A stretch of DNA of 58,289 bases from Clostridia bacterium (GCA_017449935.1 JAFSYP010000089.1:1-58289), one strand, 5' to 3'. Counted from the stretch's first letter, positions 32,309-40,906 are shown. Notes: generated by a model not told the origin, from the sequence alone. Numbers and translations: made by a program.

Positions 32309-33337
32309 ATGAAAAAGATCGGCTTAACAGACAACAGACTTCAAATCGAAGGGCTGTACGGTTTTGAAGGCCACGGGCGTTTTCGCCGGTATACGGACGA
32401 GATCGTCTCTGCGTATCCGCGGCTGTCGACTGCGGACCGAAAGAGCGTCGGCGCGCGTCTGCGATTCCGCACGGACAGCAAACGCATCCGTGTACAACTG
32501 CGTCTGTCCAATCAGTTTGTCGACAGGGGCATGTCGTTCTATCAGGCCAACACGGCCTACGCGTTCGTCGGACCGTATGACCGGGCGGCCTACGCGGCGC
32601 TGCTGAGCGCAGACGAACCGTACAAGGACGAGACGATCTATGCCGACTTCGGCAACGACGGGATGAACGACGTGACCGTATTCTTTCCGCAGAATCCTAC
32701 GGTAGAAGACGTATGCGTCTATCTGGAGGACGGCGCGGCGCTGGAGAAGCCGACGCCGCACCGGATCGCTCTTCCCTTTGTTTTCTACGGATCGTCGATC
32801 ACGCAGCAGGGTCATACTTCGTCGTTTCTGGCGTATCCTTCTCTATTATCCCGTTTGTTCGACGCGGACTTCTATAACTTCGGCGCCTCCGGCAACGCGA
32901 TGGGCGAGCCGGAGCTGGCACTGCATCTGGGCGCTGTTCCGAAGTCGATCTTCTTTTACGACTACGATCACAACGCGCCGACCGCGGAGCATCTGCGGCA
33001 GACGCATGAGGCGTTTTTTCGTCTGTTCCGGTCCGTGGATCCCCTGACGCCCGTTATCATGACGAGCCGTCCCGCGGACGATACGGCCGAGACGGCGGAG
33101 CGTACCGCGATCATCCGGACGACCTATGAAAACGCACGGCGCGGCGGCGACCGGAACGTGTACTTCCTCGACGGACTGACCTTGTTCGGGGACGCGGACC
33201 CGGCGCTCTGCACCACGGACCGAACACACCCGAACGATCTCGGCCACTATATGATCGCCGCGACGCTGGAGGGACTGATCCGCAGAGAAAACCTGCTCGA
33301 TCCGGATGCGTCCTCGGCGGCAAGGACGCCGCGCTGA
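32309..33337 (+). CDS. SGNH/GDSL-type hydrolase (carbohydrate esterase-like)
   Basis: A 342-residue esterase with an N-terminal beta-sandwich region (about 1-155) and a SGNH domain. Block I is FYGSSITQQG with the nucleophile Ser, block II FGASGNAMGE, and block V DRTHPNDLGH supplies the catalytic Asp and His. No signal peptide is seen, so it probably acts in the cytoplasm on imported acetylated sugars. GGAGACAGAAAA precedes the ATG. The two-domain layout resembles bacterial acetyl-xylan-type esterases. Confidence 0.78.
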   Translation: MKKIGLTDNRLQIEGLYGFEGHGRFRRYTDEIVSAYPRLSTADRKSVGARLRFRTDSKRIRVQLRLSNQFVDRGMSFYQANTAYAFVGPYDRAAYAALLSADEPYKDETIYADFGNDGMNDVTVFFPQNPTVEDVCVYLEDGAALEKPTPHRIALPFVFYGSSITQQGHTSSFLAYPSLLSRLFDADFYNFGASGNAMGEPELALHLGAVPKSIFFYDYDHNAPTAEHLRQTHEAFFRLFRSVDPLTPVIMTSRPADDTAETAERTAIIRTTYENARRGGDRNVYFLDGLTLFGDADPALCTTDRTHPNDLGHYMIAATLEGLIRRENLLDPDASSAARTPR

Positions 33338-33373
33338 CCTTCATTTCCATACCGAAACCGTTGATAATAAGAG

Positions 33374-33416
33374 ATCCGGCACGGATCAGGTCGTTTTGGA
33401 CCTGTCTGCGCCGGAT
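33374..33416 (+). terminator. Probable terminator after the SGNH hydrolase
   Basis: ATCCGGC (33374-33380) and GCCGGAT (33410-33416) enclose a second stem, CAGGTC/GACCTG. The trailing sequence GTTTCTTT is only moderately T-rich. It separates convergent genes. Confidence 0.45.
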
Positions 33417-33512
33417 GTTTCTTTCCGCCGAGTCGGGACGCGGAGGCGTCCGAACCGTCTGCCTCAAGCGCCTTTTCGTATTCTGCCTGCGTCCCGTGAT
33501 CTTCCGGTTCGA

Positions 33513-33956
33513 TTAATCGTCCATGTAAATGGAGAACGGGAGCTTGTAATCTTCCGTATGTGCGCGTGTGCGGCGTCTTTCGGTTTCATCTTTCGGAGGC
33601 TCCGGCACTTCGTCCACAAACGCGTGGAACACCTTGCCGGCATCCATAAGGCGTGCGATCGTCTCGTTTTTGAATCGCGTTACATAACCGAGCTCACGGT
33701 CTTCGGTCGTATAAACGGAGATCGCCCACCGGTCATGCTCGTTGTCCGGATCCCGAAACAACCGGAGCTCCGTGCCGGGCGTGAGCTTTTCCAAAATCTG
33801 CCGCTCTTCCTCGCTCCCCTCGTCCACATAGAACTGCATACCCGCAATTCCCGTTTTCAGCACAAGGATCGAATGACTCTTGCGTGCAAAAGCCTCGCTG
33901 TCAAAGTAACCCGAACGAAGCGGCATACCTTGCTGTATCTTTTGCGGATCAGCCAT
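33513..33956 (-). CDS. HIRAN domain protein
   Basis: A 147-residue protein whose residues 60-120 match the HIRAN fold: TPGTELRLFRDPDNEHDRWAISV, then GYVTRFKNETIARLMDAG. In Rad5/HLTF-type proteins HIRAN binds DNA 3' ends or damaged forks; free-standing bacterial versions are not well studied. It overlaps the preceding gene by eight bases and is the last gene of the AAA+/J-like/HIRAN operon, which suggests a DNA-damage or quality-control complex. The function is inferred. Confidence 0.78.
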   Translation of the reverse strand: MADPQKIQQGMPLRSGYFDSEAFARKSHSILVLKTGIAGMQFYVDEGSEEERQILEKLTPGTELRLFRDPDNEHDRWAISVYTTEDRELGYVTRFKNETIARLMDAGKVFHAFVDEVPEPPKDETERRRTRAHTEDYKLPFSIYMDD

Positions 33957-34872
33957 TCCGGATCGCCTCCGTCAGTCGTTGGATCTTTTTCTCAAGCTGC
34001 GCCTTTTCCATACGGCAATTCATAGCGCGAACCTGAAGCTGTGCGAGATAGTCCGCCGTCTTTTTAGGGCTGTCGAGCGTTGCGGCGGCGTTGAACGGAA
34101 ATGCCGCACGGACCGTTTCGATCTCCTGTTGAACGGCATGTTGTTTCTCGATGCAATCATGGAGGAACGCAGACACAACAGCGTCTTCCTCCAACGGAAT
34201 GAAGGCCGGATAAACCTGTTCTGCAAGACGGTAATCCACCGACAGCTCGCTTGCGGCTTCGGCATACTCCTGACGCAGCTCTTCCAAAGAATTCCGATCA
34301 GAGTTTTCAGGGATCTCGATCGTCATTTCTATATTTAAATTGATCCCATCCTGCGGAAAAAGCAGATCGTAGATGATCTGCATGCCTTGCACATCCTGCA
34401 TCTTGTAGGCGTAGACGGCTTTTTCATACAGTTCGCGCTGCGTCTGCGTAAAATCCGAATGCAGGGCCGGATGGAACGATTGGGTAATGTCCCGATACAG
34501 ATCATGCAATTGTCTCTGATGTTCTTCCGTGAGTTCCGGCAGTTCCTCAAGCGTACGATCGGCGCTTTCCACGGATGCGATCATCGCCTCGCGCTCCTCG
34601 GCAAGCGCCAGTTCGATCTTGGGAAGGTCGATCGGTTCCCGGCGGTTGACGGCGATCTGGATCATCTCCGCTTTCCGGCGCAACAGCGCGGTCTCCAGTT
34701 CCGCCTGCAGCACGGCGTCTTCCTCTTTGCCGATGACTTCCATGTAGCGTCTGCGCAGTGCGGGCGCCTGCTCGTACAGCAGCTCGTCCCGCGTCACGTA
34801 CAATCCGAGCAGCGCGGCGCGTGCCGTCTGCAATTCATTCAACAGCCAGTCATAAAACGATTGCGCACGCAT
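33949..34872 (-). CDS. Coiled-coil protein with a J-like segment; middle gene of AAA+/HIRAN operon
   Basis: A 307-residue charged helical protein. The segment LHDLYRDITQSFHPALHSDF...ELYEKAVYAYKMQDVQ (about 122-168) resembles a J-domain, with HPA in place of HPD, so Hsp70 stimulation is doubtful. Long helices before and after it look like coiled coils. The start codon overlaps the stop of the AAA+ gene by one base (TGATG), so translation is coupled. It may be an adaptor between the AAA+ motor and the HIRAN protein. No firm family. Confidence 0.55.
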   Translation of the reverse strand: MRAQSFYDWLLNELQTARAALLGLYVTRDELLYEQAPALRRRYMEVIGKEEDAVLQAELETALLRRKAEMIQIAVNRREPIDLPKIELALAEEREAMIASVESADRTLEELPELTEEHQRQLHDLYRDITQSFHPALHSDFTQTQRELYEKAVYAYKMQDVQGMQIIYDLLFPQDGINLNIEMTIEIPENSDRNSLEELRQEYAEAASELSVDYRLAEQVYPAFIPLEEDAVVSAFLHDCIEKQHAVQQEIETVRAAFPFNAAATLDSPKKTADYLAQLQVRAMNCRMEKAQLEKKIQRLTEAIRNG

Positions 34873-36386
34873 CAAACGACACCTCCGATCGCTTCCAGAA
34901 TATCCGCTTCGGTCACAGACTCCAGATCGCTGTCGGTAAACGCCGCCTGCATCGCGATGCGGTTCGCCTGCGCGTTGATCGCTTTTTCAAAGATGTTCCG
35001 TGCGGTGCGCGCGTTGCCGAAGTGTTCGTTCCGCTTTTCGTACAGCGCGTCGAAGGTTTCCAGCAGTTTGGCTTCCGCCGGCAGATCGAGCGTATATCCG
35101 TTCTTGGCGCAGAACCGTTTGAAGATCGCGAGAAGCTCCGCGCCCGTATAGTCCGGGAATTCAAAGTATTTGCTGAACCGGGAAGACAGGCCGGGGTTGG
35201 ATTCGATGAACTGCCGCATCAGGCCCGTGTACCCCGCAACGATCACGACCAGTTCGTCCCGATGGTCCTCCATCGCCTTGAGGATCGTTTCGATCGCTTC
35301 CTTGCCGTAGCTGTCGTCGTTGGCGTTCGTCAGAGAATACGCCTCGTCGATGAACAGCACGCCGCCCAGCGCCTTCTGGATCACCTTCTGCGTTTTGATG
35401 GCGGTCTGTCCGAGGTAACCGGCGACCAATGCGCTGCGGTCGGTTTCCACAAGCTGCCCCTGCGAGAGAATACCCATATGGTAATACAGCTTTGCGACCA
35501 GCCGCGCGACCGTTGTTTTGCCGGTGCCGGGATTGCCGGTGAAAACGAGATGATAGGAGATCGTCGGCACCTTCATGCCGCGCTGTGCGCGGATCTGCGT
35601 GACCTTGATGAAATTCATCAGGCTGTGTACGTCCTGCTTGACGCCATCCAGACCGACAAGCCCATCCAGTTCCGCCAGCAGGCTCTCGATCGTTTCGTCT
35701 TCTTTCTCCGACGCATTGGTGATCACGGGCTTGATCTCCGGCTCGTCCGAATCTGTTTCGTCCTCCGTCTCATTCTCCGGCCGGTCGTTTTTCGGGGATC
35801 TCGGAGGGTTTTGATCGCGTCCCGTCTTTTTCCTGCGTACCGCTTCGACCAGCGCATCGTTCTGCAGATATGTTTCCGGCATCACGGGCGTCACTCTTCC
35901 CATCAGATCGGTCGGCGTCTGCACACGCACGCCGGACCGTCCGGCGACACGGATCAGTTCGGTCAGGATCTGCGTCAGGCACGTCGCTTCTTCCAGCGTG
36001 AAATCACCGTTGATCATGGATGCGCCGACCAGAAATGCGTTCAGTTTCTGAATAAAGACCGAGGCAAGGGAACTGTTCTGTCCGGCGTCTTTCCGTACAA
36101 GCGCCCCGAAGAAGGCCGGGACCTGAAGACGCCGTTCCGGATCGCCGCAGCAGCTCATCGCCGTCACGATCTGTTCGATGGTATACGTTGTGCCGAACAG
36201 CGTCGAAAAAAGCGTTGCGTAATCCGGCGCATACAGCGTGTTGCTGCCCCAGATCTTCAGAATAGCGCCGGTACAGAATAAAGTTAGCTGCGAACGCGCT
36301 TCGCTGCGTTCCGATTCCGGAAAGCTGTTTTCCACAAACTGCACAAGCGCTTCGAATTCCGCTTTGCTTTGCGTGAACTTTTCCAT
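34872..36386 (-). CDS. CbbX/SpoVK-type AAA+ ATPase with TerB-like N-terminal region
   Basis: A 504-residue AAA+ protein. Residues 100-150 resemble a TerB-like helical bundle (FIQKLNAFLVGASMINGDFTLEEATCL), followed by an acidic linker (about 200-235). The CbbX-family motor has Walker A GNPGTGKT (284-291), the pore segment VAGYLGQTAIKTQ, Walker B LFIDEAYSL (344-352) and the sensor/arginine-finger region SRFSKYFEFPDY. Relatives remodel protein complexes. AGGAGAGACAGC precedes the ATG. First gene of a three-gene operon under the promoter and palindrome at 36422-36453. Confidence 0.85.
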   Translation of the reverse strand: MEKFTQSKAEFEALVQFVENSFPESERSEARSQLTLFCTGAILKIWGSNTLYAPDYATLFSTLFGTTYTIEQIVTAMSCCGDPERRLQVPAFFGALVRKDAGQNSSLASVFIQKLNAFLVGASMINGDFTLEEATCLTQILTELIRVAGRSGVRVQTPTDLMGRVTPVMPETYLQNDALVEAVRRKKTGRDQNPPRSPKNDRPENETEDETDSDEPEIKPVITNASEKEDETIESLLAELDGLVGLDGVKQDVHSLMNFIKVTQIRAQRGMKVPTISYHLVFTGNPGTGKTTVARLVAKLYYHMGILSQGQLVETDRSALVAGYLGQTAIKTQKVIQKALGGVLFIDEAYSLTNANDDSYGKEAIETILKAMEDHRDELVVIVAGYTGLMRQFIESNPGLSSRFSKYFEFPDYTGAELLAIFKRFCAKNGYTLDLPAEAKLLETFDALYEKRNEHFGNARTARNIFEKAINAQANRIAMQAAFTDSDLESVTEADILEAIGGVV

Positions 36387-36421
36387 GCTGTCTCTCCTGT
36401 TTTCAGGTTAGTTGATCTGAA

Positions 36422-36453
36422 AACAGTATAGCATACTGTTGGCTTGACATCAA
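36422..36453 (-). promoter_or_regulatory. Promoter with overlapping palindromic operator for the AAA+/HIRAN operon
   Basis: On the minus strand TTGATG (36448-36453), a 17-base spacer and TATACT (36425-36430). The -10 box lies inside the 19-bp palindrome AACAGTAT-AGC-ATACTGTT (36422-36440), so a repressor bound there would block transcription. No linked repressor gene is obvious. Confidence 0.7.
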
Positions 36454-36575
36454 AAAAAATAAATGTTTTTTTATTCTTAAAGCTCATTGAATTGAATAAC
36501 GCAGTATGGTATTTCAGTGAAGGCGCTCCGGGACATTTCCGGACAGCCGCCACACGCAAACAGCCGAAGACCTGA

Positions 36576-37159
36576 ACGCGCTGCAATCTGAGCGAAGACA
36601 CGACGCTGCCGCATACGTTTTCGTCCGGCAGATGCACCGTTTGCGGCGTCAAGGCGCCCGAGTGCTCTTTAAACGAAGCGACCAACCGAGGGGACATCGA
36701 AACAAAAATCGTCATGTCGTCGATCGACAGCGGACGGATCGAAGTGAAAAACCTTTCAAACGAATACATCGCCGTGACCATCCCTGCCGGAACGTATTTC
36801 GTCGCAAATTCAACGTCCAACCAGAATATGCTCGTCACGTCTTCGTCGACGTTTTACCTGTCTCCCGGTAAAAAAACGACCAAGAACCTGCCGACGGCCT
36901 GCATGAATCTTCACCGTGCCATACCAAACCAGAGCGCAGGCTATACCGTCGGCTATACGTCGAACGCCGCGCTGCAGAATCTCGTCAAACTCTTTGCGGA
37001 AAACAATACGCCGTACAACATCCGGCAGGCGGCCGTTTGGATTGTCACCGACAACTCGACCTATGACGATACAACGCCCTTGTCAGCGGCGGCAGGTCGA
37101 TCATCAGTCAGAGCGATTACAACGAAGCGCAGCGGCTCGTGTCTCTGGCGCGGGGATAT
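36576..37159 (+). pseudogene. Truncated, frameshifted gene of unknown function
   Basis: An open stretch with coding character but no start codon context: it begins after a stop at 36573-36575 and includes a CTVCGVKAPEC motif. It continues as VKNLSNEYIAVTIPAGTYFVANSTSN..., LQNLVKLFAENNTPYNIRQAAVWIVTDN, and then loses frame after YDDT near 37070. The +1 frame resumes the pattern (LVSGGRSIISQSDYNEAQRLVSLARGY) to a TGA at 37157. So one base has been gained or lost, and the 5' end is missing. The family was not recognised; the pattern suggests a secreted beta-rich protein. Positions 36454-36575 hold nothing recognisable. Confidence 0.6.
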
Positions 37160-37189
37160 TGACGCGCAGGCGCTTTTGCAGGCTTCTTC

Positions 37190-37218
37190 TTGACAGATGC
37201 ATTCAAATCGGGTATACT
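37190..37218 (+). promoter_or_regulatory. Promoter of the small secreted protein gene
   Basis: A perfect TTGACA (37190-37195), a 17-base spacer and TATACT (37213-37218). The start codon is about 145 bases downstream, leaving an unusually long leader. Confidence 0.75.
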
Positions 37219-37364
37219 GTATGCGCAGTCGGTTCTCTTTTGCGGGCGGACCGCCCTGCCGACACAGTCTGCTTCTTATGTCCGCTTTGCTCAACGGCTG
37301 CATTTTTGCCGGCGTTGTGCTCAGTATATCTTCTTACAGAATCCCACAGAAAAGAGGAAAAGCC

Positions 37365-37559
37365 ATGAAAAAAATCAGTGTTTTCTTTTGTACTGTTTGC
37401 GTCGGACTGCTGACGAGCTTCGCCGTGTTTGCGGACGTGATCGGCCCCCGTATTCCGGTCGTGGACAACCCGGATCCGAAATCCATCTGGGCTGTCATCG
37501 TCTCCGCTGTCGTGGCGGTAGCAACGTATATCTGGCACCTGCTGACCCAGAAAAAGTAA
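37365..37559 (+). CDS. Small exported or membrane protein (64 residues)
   Basis: A 64-residue protein with a signal peptide (MKKISVFFCTVCVGLLTSFAVFA), a 15-residue external segment with several Pro and Asp (DVIGPRIPVVDNPDPKS) and a C-terminal helix ending in LLTQKK. It resembles small unassigned Clostridial peptides seen near pilin-like or bacteriocin-like genes, but no family is certain. AGAGGAAAAGCC lies before the ATG. Its own strong promoter and terminator mark it as an independent unit. Confidence 0.6.
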   Translation: MKKISVFFCTVCVGLLTSFAVFADVIGPRIPVVDNPDPKSIWAVIVSAVVAVATYIWHLLTQKK

Positions 37560-37610
37560 TTGCCGCACGATGCCGCTGAAAACTCAAGAGGAGCAAAACG
37601 GACAAAGCGA

Positions 37611-37661
37611 ACGACCTGCCGCTGTTCCGCCTGCAAGGGCCCGACAGCGACAGGTCGTTTT
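37611..37661 (+). terminator. Terminator after the small secreted protein gene
   Basis: ACGACCTG-C-CGCTGT pairs with ACAGCG-A-CAGGTCGT (14 pairs, one mismatch) around an 18-base loop, followed by TTTTA. Confidence 0.75.
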
Positions 37662-37694
37662 AAAAAACAAACATGGGAACAGCCGAAATACCGG

Positions 37695-37723
37695 TTGTTT
37701 TCCTGCGGATAATGTGCTACTAT
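37695..37723 (+). promoter_or_regulatory. Promoter of the Ltp-type lipoprotein gene
   Basis: TTGTTT (37695-37700), a 17-base spacer and TACTAT (37718-37723), about 40 bases before the start codon. Confidence 0.5.
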
Positions 37724-37760
37724 ATCCATGATACAAAATTACGTTAAAGAGGTCGTCAAA

Positions 37761-38597
37761 ATGAAAAGAATCGCCATCGTGTGCCTTGCGGCTTGGACGT
37801 GTCTCGCATTTGCTTCGTGCCGGAAAAAGCCCGACGTCTCCGCAGAGGTCATGTCCTGCTACAACGCCGCGAACAAGCTGATCGAAGACGGCGACTATGA
37901 CGCCGCGAGGCGGCTGATCGACGACGCCGTCGCGGTCTACGGCGAGGGCGAACTGCTGCATTCGCTGATCCGGAAAATGGAGCCGACGACCGAGGCGCCG
38001 TCCGAAGCCGAAACGACCGAAGAGGCGTCCGAAACGACCGCCAAATGGGAAGCCGCACCCGTCGAAGACGACATCCCGGACGAAGACGATTTGGACGACC
38101 TGTCCGATCTGCCGGATACTACCGCAGTGAAAACGACGAAGAAATCCACCGCGCGGACGACGACAAGATCGTACTACTATTCTTCTTATACGACCGCCGC
38201 GCCGGAAACGGAGCCTTCCGCGACGACGGTCACGGAGGCGGAAACGACCGCGCCGGCGATACAGACCACGACGCAGCCGGTCACATTGACGGCGCCCACG
38301 CTCGTGCAGACGAGCGTCCGCGAAAAAGCCGCGGCGCTCGCCAAAGAGCAGCTCGAGCAGGCAGCCTGTTCCAGAAGCCGGCTCATCGGGGAGCTGCAGG
38401 CACACGGCTTCTCCGAGTCGGAAGCCGTATACGCGGCGGATCACTGCGGTGCGGATTGGAAAGCACAAGCCGTGCTTTTCGCCAAAGCCGCGCTGCAGGA
38501 CGATCCGGATATCACGGACGAGGCGCTGCTTGAGCGTCTGACCGACGCAGGCTTCACCGACGACGAGACGCAATACGCGCTCGGGCATTGCAGATAA
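37761..38597 (+). CDS. Lipoprotein with C-terminal Ltp-like repeats
   Basis: A 278-residue surface lipoprotein. The signal ends in the lipobox LAFASC with the lipidated Cys at residue 20. A helical stretch (30-70) and a Thr/Glu/Pro-rich linker (75-185) lead to an Ltp-type module (196-245): EQLEQAACSRSRLIGELQAHGF...AVYAADHCGADWKAQAVLFA. A second, shorter repeat ends the protein (DEALLERLTDAGFTDDETQYALGHC). Ltp of phage TP-J34 blocks DNA injection by other phages, and chromosomal relatives are common; a superinfection role here is only inferred. GAGG lies eight bases before ATG 37761. Confidence 0.8.
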   Translation: MKRIAIVCLAAWTCLAFASCRKKPDVSAEVMSCYNAANKLIEDGDYDAARRLIDDAVAVYGEGELLHSLIRKMEPTTEAPSEAETTEEASETTAKWEAAPVEDDIPDEDDLDDLSDLPDTTAVKTTKKSTARTTTRSYYYSSYTTAAPETEPSATTVTEAETTAPAIQTTTQPVTLTAPTLVQTSVREKAAALAKEQLEQAACSRSRLIGELQAHGFSESEAVYAADHCGADWKAQAVLFAKAALQDDPDITDEALLERLTDAGFTDDETQYALGHCR

Positions 38598-38612
38598 AAA
38601 GGATGTGATACG

Positions 38613-39515
38613 GTGTTCAAACGGATCGGTGCGTTTTTTATGGCCATTCTCGGATTCTTCAACGTCCTGTTCTCCGGATATATCCGGTATTTTCCGCATA
38701 ACCGGATCTTCCTCGATCAGCATTACGCCGACACGCGCGACGTCAGACAAACGTACGACCTGGCGATCCCCCGAAGCGCTTCGGGCAGCGCCGGCCTGGT
38801 CCTGTGCATCCACGGCGGCGGATGGATCGGAGGCAGCCGAGACGAATACACCGAATCACTCATGCGCATGAGCGAAGAAAAAGGCTTCGCCGCCGCCTGT
38901 ATGAATTACAGATTCGTTTCCGAGACGGTCGGTTTTTCGGATATTCTGGACGACGTCACCGCTGCGCTTGCCGCGATCAAGGCCAAAGGCGAGGCGTACG
39001 GCGTCCGCTTCGACAGAGTGCTGCTGACCGGCACGTCCGCGGGCGGGCACATTTCGCTGCTGTATGCCTATACCAGGAAAGACGCCGCGCCCGTGAAGCC
39101 CGTCTGCGTGGTGGAGCTTTGCGGTCCGACTGACCTGGAGGACGCGTATTATTACTCACAGGAAAACAGCATCGCGAAGGCTGTCGGCGCGGACTTCTTC
39201 CGCGGCGTCATCAGCCGCGGCGTGCAGTATACAATCCTTCCGGAGGATTTCGATGCCGCAAGACCGGCGCTGCAGAAGTATTCACCCGTACGGTATGTCG
39301 GAAAAGATACCGTCCCTACCGTCTTCGGCCACGGCGAGCAGGACGAGATCGTCTCATATCAAAACTCGCTCGAGCTGGACGAAGCGCTGACGGCGTATGG
39401 CGTGGAGCATACCTTCGTTTCGTTCCCGAATTCCGGTCACGGCTGCGAGGATAAGGCGTCCATGTCAAAGATCATGGAGCTTTTCTTCCGGTGCGCGGAC
39501 AAGTATTTGAAATAA
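38613..39515 (+). CDS. Alpha/beta hydrolase (HSL/carboxylesterase type)
   Basis: A 300-residue esterase with an N-terminal hydrophobic helix (about 5-25) that probably anchors it to the membrane. The oxyanion motif CIHGGGWIGG, nucleophile elbow GTSAGG, the Asp in HGEQDEIV and the His in PNSGHGCED give a complete triad typical of hormone-sensitive-lipase-like esterases. The GTG start has GGATGTGATACG upstream. It starts 15 bases after the lipoprotein gene and is probably on the same transcript; the Gfo/Idh gene follows 19 bases later. Confidence 0.82.
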   Translation: MFKRIGAFFMAILGFFNVLFSGYIRYFPHNRIFLDQHYADTRDVRQTYDLAIPRSASGSAGLVLCIHGGGWIGGSRDEYTESLMRMSEEKGFAAACMNYRFVSETVGFSDILDDVTAALAAIKAKGEAYGVRFDRVLLTGTSAGGHISLLYAYTRKDAAPVKPVCVVELCGPTDLEDAYYYSQENSIAKAVGADFFRGVISRGVQYTILPEDFDAARPALQKYSPVRYVGKDTVPTVFGHGEQDEIVSYQNSLELDEALTAYGVEHTFVSFPNSGHGCEDKASMSKIMELFFRCADKYLK

Positions 39516-39534
39516 AACTATCGGAGGCGGCAGT

Positions 39535-40830
39535 ATGGAAAAAGTCAGGATCGGCGTTATGGGCGCATACCGCGGCGCCAGCATGATAAACTACTGTGAG
39601 AACGCGGACAATGCGAAGGTCGTGGCCATCTGCGACAAGTGGATCGAGGGTCTGGAGCGTCAGAAGGCCGCGCTGAACGACCCGGATATCACGTATTATA
39701 CAGACTTTGAAGACTTCATCCGACACGATATGGACGCCGTCGTGCTGGCCAATTACGCCACCGAACACGCGCCGTTCGCGATCAAAGCCATGAAAGCCGG
39801 CAAGCACGTCTTTTCCGAAGTGCTGCCTGTGCAGACCATGCAGGAAGCCGTCGAGCTGGTCGAGACCGTGGAGGCGACCGGAAAGGTCTATGCCTACGGC
39901 GAAAACTACTGCTATATGCCCGCGCCGTATGAAATGCGCCGTCTGTACAGAGAAGGAAAGATCGGCGATTTTGAATACGGCGAGGCCGAATACATCCACA
40001 ACTGCGAGTCGATCTGGCCGAGCATCACGTACGGCGAAGAGGATCACTGGCGCAACAATATCTATTCCACGTTTTACTGCACGCACTCGCTCGGTCCGAT
40101 CATCCACATCACCGGTCTGCGTCCCGTTTCCGTGATCGGCCTTGAAGGGACCAAAACGGAAAGGCGTCGCCGCACCGGCTCGAAGGCCGGCTCGTTCGGT
40201 ATCGAGATGGTGACGCTGGAAAACGGCGGGATCGTCAAAAGCGTCCACGGCGGACTGTACAACCACTCGATCTGGTATTCGGTTTACGGCTCGCACGGCA
40301 GGATGGAGTGCGCCCGCGAGGACGCGGACGACGGCGGCATAGAGCGCGTGTATCTCAATGCGGACGCGTATTCCGGCGAATATGCGCCGCACGACGTCCT
40401 GCGCTATAATCCGACGGAGCAGCACGCGGAAGAAAGCGCCGCGTTCGGTCACGGCGGCTCGGACTATTATTCGATGTACAACTTCGTGCAGAAGATCCTC
40501 GGCGACGACGATGCGGATATTATCGACGTGTATGAAGCGCTGGATATGTCCCTGCCCGGCATGTTTGCGTACCGTTCCATCCTGCGCGGCGGCGTCAGCG
40601 TGGAGATCCCGGATCTGCGGGATAAAGCGGAACGGGAAAAATGGCGCGATGATACGGCCTGCACCGATCCCAAGATCGCGGGAGACGCCCTGCTGCCGAC
40701 TTTTTCGCTGGGCACGCCGACGATCGACAAATCCGTTTACGAAAAAATGTACGCCCTGTGGCGAAAGGATCTCGAAGACGAGGACGGATACACAAACGCG
40801 GCGTTTACCCAAGGCAGCAAAAAAGAATGA
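39535..40830 (+). CDS. Gfo/Idh/MocA-family oxidoreductase
   Basis: A 431-residue NAD(P)-dependent sugar or cyclitol dehydrogenase. The Rossmann motif GVMGAYRGASMI opens the protein, and the substrate domain includes AYGENYCYMPA and FYCTHSLGPI with a likely catalytic His. The usual E-K-P motif after GKHV is replaced by SEVLPVQT, a recurrent variant in Firmicute paralogues that loses the Lys, so chemistry may differ from classical inositol dehydrogenases. GGAGG precedes the ATG. It ends the lipoprotein-esterase-oxidoreductase unit before a terminator. Confidence 0.82.
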   Translation: MEKVRIGVMGAYRGASMINYCENADNAKVVAICDKWIEGLERQKAALNDPDITYYTDFEDFIRHDMDAVVLANYATEHAPFAIKAMKAGKHVFSEVLPVQTMQEAVELVETVEATGKVYAYGENYCYMPAPYEMRRLYREGKIGDFEYGEAEYIHNCESIWPSITYGEEDHWRNNIYSTFYCTHSLGPIIHITGLRPVSVIGLEGTKTERRRRTGSKAGSFGIEMVTLENGGIVKSVHGGLYNHSIWYSVYGSHGRMECAREDADDGGIERVYLNADAYSGEYAPHDVLRYNPTEQHAEESAAFGHGGSDYYSMYNFVQKILGDDDADIIDVYEALDMSLPGMFAYRSILRGGVSVEIPDLRDKAEREKWRDDTACTDPKIAGDALLPTFSLGTPTIDKSVYEKMYALWRKDLEDEDGYTNAAFTQGSKKE

Positions 40831-40851
40831 TACGAAAAAGCCTATAACTCT

Positions 40852-40881
40852 GCCCGACAGCTTTGCGCTGCCGGGTTTTTT
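40852..40881 (+). terminator. Rho-independent terminator
   Basis: GCCCGACAGC (40852-40861) and GCTGCCGGG (40867-40875) form a 9-bp stem with one mismatch and a 5-base loop, followed by TTTTTT. It separates the oxidoreductase from the SOS-type cassette. Confidence 0.85.
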
Positions 40882-40906
40882 AATTGTAAACTTTTCCGTT
40901 TTTCTC

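Noticed and set aside
36284-36838. Minus-strand frame upstream of the AAA+ gene
   Set aside because: It covers the AAA+ promoter and operator and lies antisense to the pseudogene; no independent support.
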